12,208 nucleotides of DNA from SYIM01 sp039800205 (GTDB taxonomy: Bacteria; Pseudomonadota; Gammaproteobacteria; Burkholderiales; Burkholderiaceae_E), in the NCBI GenBank assembly GCA_039800205.1, contig JBDLRB010000095.1, positions 1 through 12,208 on the forward strand, given 5' to 3'. Position 1 is the stretch's first letter. Every line of letters begins with the position of its first letter. A program made the position numbers and the translations under genes. A model generated the notes under the pieces. The model searched no databases. It was not told the origin of the DNA and was given only the letters and a program-made list of their open reading frames with translations. Of this stretch, positions 1 through 6,489 are shown in pieces.

Positions 1-2
1 CG

Positions 3-281
3 TCCGGCGAGCGAATCGCGCGAGCCGACGAGAAGCGGGCGGCGACGGATCAGGCGGGCGCACTGTCTGAGGCCCGGAGGGCCGAGTTTGCGCACGCCCC
101 GGCGCCGCGGTTCGAGGAGGGCAGCCCCGCAAAGCGGGGCCGGAAGCGCGCTGAGCGGAGCCGGATGGACCCGGTCGGCCCGGGAAGCCCGGCATCGCCG
201 GGCCGGAAGCGCGCTGAGCGAGCCCGGATGGACCCGGTCGGCCCCGCTGAGCAGAGCCCGGATGGACCCGGTCGGCCCCCG
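3..281 (+). CDS. Possible 3' part of an unidentified CDS (5' end outside window)
   Basis: A frame is open from the window edge with high GC in third positions. It reads as an Ala/Arg/Glu-rich, probably helical segment (start SGERIARADEKRAATDQ) followed by a Pro/Gly/Arg-rich tail. The tail contains the repeat array in phase, so the peptide RKRAER.RMDPVGP occurs twice, 21 residues apart. No family is recognised. The frame stays open past 281 to a stop at 866, but there it lies exactly in register antisense to the CoA-transferase gene, where long openness is expected in high-GC DNA. The true end of the protein is therefore uncertain, and the end given here is only the point where antisense coding begins. 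It may also be non-coding, since another + frame is open across the same bases. Confidence is low. Confidence 0.3.
124..280. repeat. Structured 63-bp tandem repeat, two full copies and one partial
   Basis: Unit 1 (124-186) and unit 2 (187-249) share a 63-bp period. Each begins with a perfect 7-bp hairpin with a 3-nt loop: GCCCCGC-AAA-GCGGGGC at 124-140 and GCCCGGC-ATC-GCCGGGC at 187-203. The two stems differ by one compensated base pair. Each hairpin is followed by CGGAAGCGCGCTGAGCG and then the 20-bp core CCGGATGGACCCGGTCGGCC at 161-180 and 224-243. A third core at 258-277 lies only 34 bp after the second. It lacks the hairpin and the CGGAAGCGC part, as if deleted at short GC matches. The array ends beside the stop codon of the CoA-transferase gene (282-284). 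It is not CRISPR-like because there are no unique spacers. It may be a dispersed structured repeat of this genome or a 3'-UTR element. Confidence 0.8.
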
Positions 282-1511
282 TCAGCCGATCACGCCGTCC
301 GTCCGCAGTTCAGCGACTTCGGCCTCCGACAGACCCAGCCACTCGCCAAACACCTGGTCGTTACACGCACCGAGGGGCAGGCTGGGTTTGAGGGGTTGCC
401 GCTCGACCCCCTCGAAGATCAGGGGCGAATTCTGCAACACGACTCGACCCAGTTCCGGGTGATCCACCCACTGCAGACTTCCCCGGGCGTGCATGTTGTC
501 GTCGACCATCACCTCAGCGAGCGTTCGCACCGGTGCGCAGGGTACCTTGGCCTCGAGCATCAAGCGCGCAACCTCGTGCTTGGGCAGGGTTGTCGTCCAG
601 GCCTCGATCAGCGCATCCACCTGATCAAAGTGCTTGACCCGAGCGGTGCGCGAATTGAAGCGGGGATCCTCTTTCAGATCCGCCCGCCCCATCACGTCCA
701 GCACGGCCCTAAAATGGTGGTCGCCCGGACAATTGAGTACTACATACCCATCGCGGGTCGGATAGACGTTATAGGGCGAAATCCCGAGCCCGCCGTGGCG
801 GTTACCGGTTCGCGCCGGCGCCTCATCCCCCCGCGCGTGCAACATCCCCAGGTTGGACGCCAGTGAGGAGTAGACCGCATCCTGCATCGCGACCTCGACC
901 ACCCGCCCCCGCCCGGTTCGCTCGCGCTCGTAGAGCGCCGTCGTCACCGCGCCATACAGGTGTATCCCGGCCATGAAATCGCAGATCGCCGCGCCCGCCT
1001 TGACCGGCGGTTGATCAGGAAATCCTGTCGAATCGATCACGCCGGACATCGCCTGCATCACGAGGTCCATCGCGGGATAGTCGCGATACGGTCCGGTTTT
1101 GCCATAACCCGAGCTCGAACCATAGATCAGTCTCGGATTGACCTGCTGAAGGGCCGCGGCCCCCACGCCCAGACGATCCAGCACGCCCGGCGCGAAGTTC
1201 TCGATCAGCACATCGGCCCGCGCGACCATTGCCCTGAGCAGGTCGCGCCCCCGCTCGTGCTTCAGGTTGAGCGTCACGGGCTCCTTGTTGGCGTTCAGCA
1301 TGGCAAAGGGCAGCGCTGCGCCTCCCAGATCACCCCGGCTGCGTAAATGCTCCCCCTGAAAGGGCTCAACCTTGATCACGCGGGCACCCGCCATCGCCAT
1401 CAGGAAGGTCGCATAGGGCCCGTTATAGACGTGGGACAGGTCGATGACTGTGACCCCCTCCAGCGGAGCGCGCGCGGCCCCCGACGCTGCAGAATCACCG
1501 GCAGGCATCAT
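282..1511 (-). CDS. CaiB/BaiF (class III) family CoA-transferase
   Basis: Predicted cytoplasmic enzyme of 409 aa, the usual length for the family, that transfers CoA between an acyl-CoA donor and a carboxylic acid. The N-terminal LEGVTVIDLSHVYNGPYAT, the ARVIKVEP strand with GEHLR, and NANKEPVTLNLKHERGR are classic for the family. The acceptor Asp of formyl-CoA transferase-like enzymes corresponds to D178 in AAICDFMAGIHL and is present. RTGRGRVVEVAMQDA follows. The second domain carries NVYPTRDGYVVLNCPGD and VPCAPVRTLAEV. The start ATG overlaps the stop of the upstream acyl-CoA dehydrogenase gene by one base (TGATG), which points to translational coupling; a second ATG follows immediately at 1508. 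Pairing with the dehydrogenase recalls caiA/caiB and bbsEF/bbsG systems. Family is clear; substrate is unknown. Confidence 0.93.
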   Translation of the reverse strand: MMPAGDSAASGAARAPLEGVTVIDLSHVYNGPYATFLMAMAGARVIKVEPFQGEHLRSRGDLGGAALPFAMLNANKEPVTLNLKHERGRDLLRAMVARADVLIENFAPGVLDRLGVGAAALQQVNPRLIYGSSSGYGKTGPYRDYPAMDLVMQAMSGVIDSTGFPDQPPVKAGAAICDFMAGIHLYGAVTTALYERERTGRGRVVEVAMQDAVYSSLASNLGMLHARGDEAPARTGNRHGGLGISPYNVYPTRDGYVVLNCPGDHHFRAVLDVMGRADLKEDPRFNSRTARVKHFDQVDALIEAWTTTLPKHEVARLMLEAKVPCAPVRTLAEVMVDDNMHARGSLQWVDHPELGRVVLQNSPLIFEGVERQPLKPSLPLGACNDQVFGEWLGLSEAEVAELRTDGVIG

Positions 1512-2689
1512 CAGAACGTGCCCATCCCGAGGAATCCATCGACCGTGTCGAAATCATGGATCAACATCCGCCCGACGAGATCCTTGAGCGCCTCGGTTGC
1601 ACCGCCGCCCAAGGTGCCATACCGGACCCCTCGATACATCCGCGAGATCGGGTAATCATCGGTAAACCCGTACCCGCCGTGAACCTGCAACGCCTCACTC
1701 GTGACCCGGATTGCCATTTCATTGACAAACATCTTGGCAATGGCCGCCTCATGGGGATCGGGGAAGGGATTGGCTGAGAGGCAGGCACGATACAGCAGAG
1801 CCCGCCCAGCCTCGATATCGCGATACATCTCGGCCAGCTTCCACTGAATACCCTGAAACTCGCTGACGGAGGCCCCCCGGATCTTGCGCTCCCGAACGTA
1901 GTTGATCGCTTCCTCGAAAGCACCCTCTGCCAAGCCCAGGGAAATGCTCGGATTCAGGCACCGCTGTGTATTGAACGCGGACAACAGCTTCTTGAATCCG
2001 CCCTGACGCAGAATCACGTTCTCGAGAGGGACTTCGATATCCTTGAACTGGATCTCGGCCAGATACTCACCGCCCATCGTGTGATACCGCGCGGTGACTT
2101 CAAAACCAGGATAGTTGCGATTGACAAGCACACAACCGATGCCGTCTCTCCCCGGTGAATCGTCGATCCGACTGAACACGACAAACCATTCGGCCTCATT
2201 GGCCCGGCTGATCAGGGTCTTGACCCCGTTGATCACCGCGCGGTCCGCATAGAGGCGCGTGTTGGTCTTGTAGTTGGGTACATCGGTCCCGGCATGAGGT
2301 TCGGTCATGCAGACCGCCAGATGCGCCTCCCCCGCACAAACTTTCGGCAGGATGTCGCGCCGCATGGTTTCGGGCGCGTAGGTGCTGATCACGCGAACCT
2401 GAACGCCCACCATGCCCATCAACGCCATGGCCGTGGCATAACAGTTCTTGGCCACCTCCTCGATCACCAGCGCGGTATCGAAAACCGACAGATTCGATCC
2501 ACCGTATTCCTCGGGAATTGACATGCCCAGCACACCAATGCGAGCCAGGTCATTCAGGTTGTCCCACGGGTAGGTACCATCCATGTACTTGATTGAATTG
2601 GCCCGAAACTGTTTGTCACGGGCCAGTTGCCTGACGGTATCGACGAGGGCACGTTGTTCGTCGGTCAGCATCAAACGCTGTGGGTGCAT
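1511..2689 (-). CDS. Acyl-CoA dehydrogenase family protein with atypical active site
   Basis: FAD-dependent acyl-CoA dehydrogenase fold of 392 aa from the chosen start. Family marks are LTDEQRALVDTVRQLA at the N-terminus, IPEEYGG, the FAD-side signature TEPHAGTD (about 129-136), the beta-domain ISRANEAEWFVVF, FQGIQWKLAEMYRDIEAGRALLY, and QVHGGYGFTDDYPISRMYRGVR near the C-terminus. Ungapped by-eye alignment puts G362 (in GGGATE) at the catalytic Glu of medium-chain enzymes and Q242 (in AFNTQR) at the alternative catalytic Glu of isovaleryl-CoA dehydrogenase, so neither usual base is present. It ends in a short tail, DFDTVDGFLGMGTF. The ATG at 2689 is chosen because GAAGGA lies 11 bases upstream; the TTG at 2698 is only 2 bases from it. 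No electron-transfer flavoprotein gene is nearby. The family is certain; dehydrogenation as the actual reaction is inferred. Confidence 0.9.
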   Translation of the reverse strand: MHPQRLMLTDEQRALVDTVRQLARDKQFRANSIKYMDGTYPWDNLNDLARIGVLGMSIPEEYGGSNLSVFDTALVIEEVAKNCYATAMALMGMVGVQVRVISTYAPETMRRDILPKVCAGEAHLAVCMTEPHAGTDVPNYKTNTRLYADRAVINGVKTLISRANEAEWFVVFSRIDDSPGRDGIGCVLVNRNYPGFEVTARYHTMGGEYLAEIQFKDIEVPLENVILRQGGFKKLLSAFNTQRCLNPSISLGLAEGAFEEAINYVRERKIRGASVSEFQGIQWKLAEMYRDIEAGRALLYRACLSANPFPDPHEAAIAKMFVNEMAIRVTSEALQVHGGYGFTDDYPISRMYRGVRYGTLGGGATEALKDLVGRMLIHDFDTVDGFLGMGTF

Positions 2690-2700
2690 CGCTGCCAAAG

Positions 2701-2706
2701 TCCTTC
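2701..2706 (-). promoter_or_regulatory. Ribosome binding site deciding the acyl-CoA dehydrogenase start
   Basis: GAAGGA on the minus strand ends 11 bases before the ATG at 2689. The in-frame TTG at 2698 is too close to this site to use it, which favours the ATG. Confidence 0.55.
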
Positions 2707-2757
2707 AAAGGGGCGCAAAGCGCCATGGGTTCCTGGAAATCGAAAAGATAGCGTATC

Positions 2758-2788
2758 CGGGCCGGCCGCGACCGCGCCCGCCGGCCCG
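2758..2788 (-). promoter_or_regulatory. Intercistronic GC-rich hairpin between the Bug and acyl-CoA dehydrogenase genes
   Basis: Perfect 9-bp inverted repeat, CGGGCCGGC at 2758-2766 and GCCGGCCCG at 2780-2788, with a 13-nt loop. It lies in the largest gap of the minus-strand operon. On the transcript, a short TCTTTTC run follows about 10 bases after the stem, too far and too short for a convincing intrinsic terminator. It could act as a partial terminator or an mRNA stability or processing site that sets different levels for the upstream and downstream genes. Confidence 0.4.
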
Positions 2789-2804
2789 ATCATGCGCATT
2801 GCAC

Positions 2805-3806
2805 TCAGGTGAGCTTGATCCCGGCGTCACGCATGACCTTGCCCCATCGAGCGATATCGGATCGAATGAGTTGCCCGAAGGCCTCAGGCGTGCTGGGCCG
2901 AGGCACTGCACCATCACGGGCCAACAGTTCCTTGAACGCCGGATCGCGAAGTACGGTATTCAGTTGCCCGTTCAGTTCGGACAGGACCGACGCCGGAATC
3001 CCTGCCGGGGCCAGCAAACCAAACCAGGCCTCGAGCGCGAACCCGGGCAGCCCAGCCTCTGCGGTGGTGGGCCAGTCCGGTACGAGCGGGGATCGCTCGG
3101 GGCTGGTGACGGCCAGGGCACGCATTCGGCCGGCCTTGACCTGTTGGACCACCGAAGCCACGGTGGGCAGCAGCATCTGCAGATTGCCGCCCATGACGTC
3201 ATTGAACGCTGGGCCGATGCCCTTGTAGGGCACATGAAGCAATTCGATGCCCGCTGCCTGCGCCAGCAGCTCGGTACCCAGGTGATTGATACCGCCAATC
3301 CCAGCCGTCCCATAAGTGATCGACTTGGGCGATCGTTTGGCCAGTGCGATGAATTCCTTGAGCGTACGGGCCTCGACCTTATTCGCCACAACGACCGCGA
3401 AGGGCGTGGTCGCAACGGTACCGATCGGCTGCAAGTCCTTGACCAGATCGTAGGGCAAACTTTTCTTCGACGCTGCATTGGTTGTGATGGACACCGATGC
3501 AAAGAGGATCGTGTGCCCGTCTGCGGGAGACTTGGCCACCATGTCGGTACCGATCGTTCCGCCTGACCCCCCTTTGTTCTCGACGACAACACTCTGACCC
3601 ATCCGCTGGGTCAACTGCGCGGCGAGCGCCCGGCCCAGGATGTCGTTGCTGCCGCCCGGTGCAAAAGGGATGACCAGACGAATCGGGCGCTGCGGCCAAC
3701 GGGCCTGGGCGAGCGCGGCCGTACCGGGCAGTGCAAGCGCACCCGCAACGCTAACCGAGCCGGCCAGCAGGTAGCGTCTGCGAGGGTGGGATGTTGTGTT
3801 CTGCAT
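2805..3806 (-). CDS. Bug/TctC-family periplasmic solute-binding protein
   Basis: Predicted secreted receptor of 333 aa for a small carboxylate-type ligand, from the tripartite tricarboxylate transporter receptor (Bug) family. The N-terminus PRRRYLLAGSVSVAG plus a hydrophobic stretch ending ALAQA (about residues 8-35) is a signal peptide. The paired arginines before YLL make Tat export possible, but the motif is weak. The mature part shows WPQRPIRLVIPFAPGGSNDI, the family's first ligand-loop motif, then VVVENKGGSGGTIG, DGHTILFAS, YGTAGIGGINHLGTELL, LLHVPYKGIGPAFNDVMGG, GRMRALAVTSPERS and WFGLLAPAGIP. The ATG at 3806 is chosen over one nine codons upstream because AAGGAGA sits 7 bases before it and the signal peptide then has a normal n-region. 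It lies 23 bases downstream of the MmgE/PrpD-family gene. No TctA/TctB membrane genes are in the window. Confidence 0.95.
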   Translation of the reverse strand: MQNTTSHPRRRYLLAGSVSVAGALALPGTAALAQARWPQRPIRLVIPFAPGGSNDILGRALAAQLTQRMGQSVVVENKGGSGGTIGTDMVAKSPADGHTILFASVSITTNAASKKSLPYDLVKDLQPIGTVATTPFAVVVANKVEARTLKEFIALAKRSPKSITYGTAGIGGINHLGTELLAQAAGIELLHVPYKGIGPAFNDVMGGNLQMLLPTVASVVQQVKAGRMRALAVTSPERSPLVPDWPTTAEAGLPGFALEAWFGLLAPAGIPASVLSELNGQLNTVLRDPAFKELLARDGAVPRPSTPEAFGQLIRSDIARWGKVMRDAGIKLT

Positions 3807-3813
3807 GGTGTGG

Positions 3814-3820
3814 TCTCCTT
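3814..3820 (-). promoter_or_regulatory. Ribosome binding site deciding the Bug protein start
   Basis: AAGGAGA on the minus strand is 7 bases upstream of the ATG at 3806 and lies inside the longer alternative reading from 3833. This supports the shorter protein. Confidence 0.75.
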
Positions 3821-3829
3821 CTGTATTGT

Positions 3830-5245
3830 TCAAAGTCGGGCGAGCACGCTGCAGTCGGGCAGGTCCTCGAGCTGATCGGTCAGTTCCCTGAGCTTCGTCG
3901 GGATCGAAGCGTCGAGTGGACGAACGCTTGCCCGCAGACAGTCCGCCGCCTTGCGGTCGAAGTCCTCGCGGGACATCGGGCGGTCGGGGTGCCCCAAGGG
4001 GATCTCAACCCACTCTGTCAAGGTACGTCCGTCATCGAGTTCCACTGACAGACGGGCCGGCGAAATCGTTCGGCCGTAGCGGCGTTCGATCTCCGGGTCG
4101 ACGAACGCCTGCACGCGCCCGGCCAAGTCCATGACATCGGTCCGGGCGGCCAACTGATCGGTGAAATGCCCGAGGCCCACCTGACCATCAATCAAGGCGG
4201 CCGCCACCGTGTAAGGGATGCTGAATTGCGCCTGTACGATCGTCCGTGGCGCCCGACGGATGTCCTCGGGCGTGCAGACCGCCTGAAAGGCCTGATGATT
4301 GACGCCCACGCGAACGGCGCGCACGCGCTCTGAATGACCCTCAAGCGCCGACCGAACGCGAAGGGCCGCTTCGATGGCGGTGTGATCAAACCGGCAGCAT
4401 GGATAAGGCTTGAAACTGAGTCGAGTGAACTCGTAGCGGTGTCCGAGATCCGCCCGGACAGCCTGCCGATCGACCCGATCGTGCAAGTACACCCTGAAAA
4501 AACCGTCCTCGCCCTCGAAGGTGGACTGCGCCCCCCGGATACCCTGCGCGGCCAACTGTACCGCGATCACAGCCGACATCGCGGCGAAGCCCGGCTGCAT
4601 CCGCTTGGTCAGTGCCGCGTCCCGGGTGACCTGGTGATTGCCCGCCACCATCGAATAGTCGATGCCGAGCGCATTCACCGTCTGCTCGACATCCAGCCCG
4701 AGCACGCGCGCAGCCGCCACCGTCGCGGCAAAATGCCCCATCAGTGAGGTATACATGTACCCGCTTTCGATGATCCCGATCCGAGTGGCAAGGCCCAGGC
4801 GACTGACCGTCTCCAGACCCGCAGCAATCGCAGCGATCAGATCCGCTCCCGATACCCCTCCCTTCAGCTCTGCTGCAGCCAGAGCGGCCGGGATCACCGA
4901 TACACCCGCATGAAGCACCGCTGCGTCGTGGGTATCGTCGTAATCGCGGGCATGGGCCATCGTCCCGTTCACCCAGGCCGCATGATGTGCCGGAACCCGA
5001 TCGCCGAACATCCAGACGGAGGACTGGAGCGCTCCCCCCCATTGACCGACGAGGGTCCGCACTTCGGAGACCCCTGGGGCCGAGGATCCTGCGATGGCAC
5101 AAGCGAGCGTGTCGAACAGGTCGGCCCGAACCGCGTCGACCGCATCGGGATCGAGCGCGTTCAGGCTCAGCCTCGAGGTAAAGCTCGCCAGCTCGGTCGC
5201 AAAATCCGCCGTCCCGCTCGCCCGCGTCGATCCCGAGACGCCCAT
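3830..5245 (-). CDS. MmgE/PrpD family protein
   Basis: Cytoplasmic enzyme of 471 aa, normal for the family that includes 2-methylcitrate dehydratase, cis-aconitate decarboxylase and iminodisuccinate epimerase. Seen in order: the N-terminal helical segment FATELASFTSRLSLNALDPD, DTLACAIAGSSAPG, HAAWVNGTMAHARDYDDTHD with HAG (about 101-114, the conserved Asp/His active-site region), PAALAAAE, MGHFAATVAAARVLGLD, KRMQPGFAA (about 214-222, with the conserved basic residue), FEGEDGFF, KPYPCCRFDHTAIEA (about 279-293), and a C-terminal lid domain with VQAFVDPEIE and SVELDDGRTLTEWVEIPLGHPDRPMSREDF. The ATG at 5245 is chosen for its AGGGAGA site; a 29-residue upstream extension looks non-coding. It is the first gene of the minus-strand operon and is divergent from the LysR gene. 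The exact reaction is unknown. Confidence 0.92.
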   Translation of the reverse strand: MGVSGSTRASGTADFATELASFTSRLSLNALDPDAVDAVRADLFDTLACAIAGSSAPGVSEVRTLVGQWGGALQSSVWMFGDRVPAHHAAWVNGTMAHARDYDDTHDAAVLHAGVSVIPAALAAAELKGGVSGADLIAAIAAGLETVSRLGLATRIGIIESGYMYTSLMGHFAATVAAARVLGLDVEQTVNALGIDYSMVAGNHQVTRDAALTKRMQPGFAAMSAVIAVQLAAQGIRGAQSTFEGEDGFFRVYLHDRVDRQAVRADLGHRYEFTRLSFKPYPCCRFDHTAIEAALRVRSALEGHSERVRAVRVGVNHQAFQAVCTPEDIRRAPRTIVQAQFSIPYTVAAALIDGQVGLGHFTDQLAARTDVMDLAGRVQAFVDPEIERRYGRTISPARLSVELDDGRTLTEWVEIPLGHPDRPMSREDFDRKAADCLRASVRPLDASIPTKLRELTDQLEDLPDCSVLARL

Positions 5246-5250
5246 CCCGC

Positions 5251-5257
5251 TCTCCCT
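5251..5257 (-). promoter_or_regulatory. Ribosome binding site deciding the MmgE/PrpD start
   Basis: AGGGAGA on the minus strand lies 5 bases upstream of the ATG at 5245. The longer reading from 5332 has no comparable site and would run through the palindromic operator candidate. Confidence 0.65.
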
Positions 5258-5286
5258 GTGATCTGACCTCGCCGGGCCATCGATTG

Positions 5287-5305
5287 CTGTGAAATAATTT
5301 CGCAG
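5287..5305. promoter_or_regulatory. Candidate operator palindrome in the divergent regulatory region
   Basis: CTGTGAAATAATTTCGCAG is a 19-bp inverted repeat with 9-bp arms that match at 8 of 9 positions around a central A at 5296. It is an AT-rich island in GC-rich DNA and lies between the divergent LysR and MmgE/PrpD genes, 42-60 bases upstream of the latter's start. It is the best candidate binding site for the LysR regulator, although the spacing is not a textbook T-N11-A. On the + strand it lies between weak -35-like TTGCTG (5284-5289) and -10-like GATACA (5308-5313) elements 18 bases apart, which would suit autorepression. On the minus strand, TAGAAT near 5331-5336 is a possible -10 for the operon. 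Confidence 0.5.
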
Positions 5306-5421
5306 GGGATACACCCCCCGCACGCACCGCATTCTAGGAAGCCCCCGACGCTGTCGTCCATTCCGTTTTCATGAATGTCCGGTTCGGCTTTGCCGAAGGA
5401 TCAGCGTCACACACCGCCACC

Positions 5422-6333
5422 ATGCAGATCGATCTGGTCCAGTTACGCACTTTCGTCGTGGCCGCCGAGGAACTTCACCTGACCCGTGCGGCGGAGCGTC
5501 TGCACGTGAGTCTGTCCGCAGCCAGCGCGCACGTGAAGGCCGTCGAGGAGTGCCTGGGCAGCCCCTTATTCGTTCGCACGCACCGTCGCCTCGAACTGAC
5601 CCGCGCCGGTCAGTTGCTGCTCGACCGAGCCAAGGACCTGCTCGCCGAGGCCGCACAGTTCTCGTCCTATGCCCGAGAGCTGCGCGGTCGCCTCGAGGGT
5701 CATCTCGTGATCGGTGCCAGCAGTGAGTCGGCCTCGACGGGGCTGGGCCGCCTGGCAGGCTTGATGAGGCAGGCCCACCCACTGATCAGCGTTGATCTTC
5801 GGGTTCGGCATTCAGCCAGTTCCAGACAGGCACTCAAGTCTGGCGAGCTCGATCTCTCGCTCCTGCTGGGTCGACCGATCGACCCCGAGTTCGCCTACCA
5901 CCAAGTGGACGCCATCACGTTTCGAATCGCGGGGCCGGCGAGTTGGCGCGCGCGCATCGAGACGGCCAGTTGGGCCGAGCTGGCATCGATGCCCTGGATC
6001 ACAACGACCGAACCCAACATGGCCTACTCCGTGCTGTTGCGGGAACTCTTCGAGCCCCGGGGTCTGGAGCTCAATTCGGTCGCACGCTTTGACAATGCCG
6101 CGCTCGGTCGGGCGATGCTCGAGGCCGAGGTGGGCCTGATGCTGATGCGCGAGGAGCATCTGCGACCTGGGCTGGACCTCGGAACGATGGCCGTATCTCC
6201 GCTGGTTGCGGCCGAAATCCCCTTGCTGCTGGCTCATCTCTCCAGCCGCTCACTCGATCCCCTGATCGTGGCCTGTCATGAACTCAGTACCACCGTCTGG
6301 CCGAAGATCCGGCCCTGCCCCGTTCAGGTCTGA
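5422..6333 (+). CDS. LysR-type transcriptional regulator
   Basis: DNA-binding regulator of 303 aa, typical LysR length. The N-terminal winged helix-turn-helix reads VQLRTFVVAAEELHLTRAAE, then VSLSAASAHVKAVEECLG, then PLFVRTHRRLELTRAG (about residues 6-63). It is followed by a linker helix and an effector-binding domain opening with GHLVIGASSES. The domain includes the SGELDLSLLLG strand and ends near residue 300. The ATG at 5422 is chosen because the LysR fold begins at once after it; an ATG at 5371 would add 17 unrelated residues. Neither has a strong ribosome binding site. It is divergent from the MmgE/PrpD operon and upstream, on the same strand, of the crotonase and CoA-transferase genes, so it probably controls both sets in response to a pathway intermediate. 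The inducer is unknown. Confidence 0.95.
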   Translation: MQIDLVQLRTFVVAAEELHLTRAAERLHVSLSAASAHVKAVEECLGSPLFVRTHRRLELTRAGQLLLDRAKDLLAEAAQFSSYARELRGRLEGHLVIGASSESASTGLGRLAGLMRQAHPLISVDLRVRHSASSRQALKSGELDLSLLLGRPIDPEFAYHQVDAITFRIAGPASWRARIETASWAELASMPWITTTEPNMAYSVLLRELFEPRGLELNSVARFDNAALGRAMLEAEVGLMLMREEHLRPGLDLGTMAVSPLVAAEIPLLLAHLSSRSLDPLIVACHELSTTVWPKIRPCPVQV

Positions 6334-6489
6334 ACCCGAGCCAGCCGCAGAGCGGCCGCGGAAACGCTTCAGACACTCGACAGGGACCCGACCGCCGTGT
6401 CGCCTCGCGAAGAGCCGGAGCGATTCTTCGACAAGCTCGGATACCATTCCAACCTGCACTGCCCGGATCAGCCGGTAGGGAAATGAGCC
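6334..6489. other. Intergenic region upstream of the crotonase gene
   Basis: No gene is supported in these 156 bases. A small inverted repeat, GTTCAG-GT-CTGAAC (6322-6335), overlaps the LysR stop codon but has no T-tract. AGGGAA shortly before 6490 is the likely ribosome binding site of the crotonase gene. No convincing promoter was found, so read-through from the LysR gene is possible. Confidence 0.5.

Noticed and set aside
124..280. CRISPR array
   Set aside because: The repeated unit is continuous, with no unique spacers of constant length and no cas genes.
165..866. Long + strand open frame continuing from the repeat region
   Set aside because: From 282 onwards it is exactly in register antisense to the CaiB/BaiF gene, which has full family motifs. 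Antisense openness is expected at this GC content.
2583..3566. 327-codon + strand frame
   Set aside because: It lies opposite the dehydrogenase start and the Bug gene, has a low-complexity Arg/Gly-rich product and shows no family motif.
4386..5327. 313-codon minus-strand frame
   Set aside because: It is an alternative frame of the MmgE/PrpD gene with a Gly/Arg/Ser-rich product and no recognisable motif.
5246..5332. 29-residue N-terminal extension of the MmgE/PrpD protein
   Set aside because: It would cover the palindrome and lacks a ribosome binding site, while the ATG at 5245 has a good one and gives the usual family length.
6322..6335. GTTCAG-GT-CTGAAC inverted repeat as terminator or operator
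   Set aside because: The two-base centre leaves a short effective stem, no T-tract follows, and it overlaps the LysR stop codon. It could be chance.
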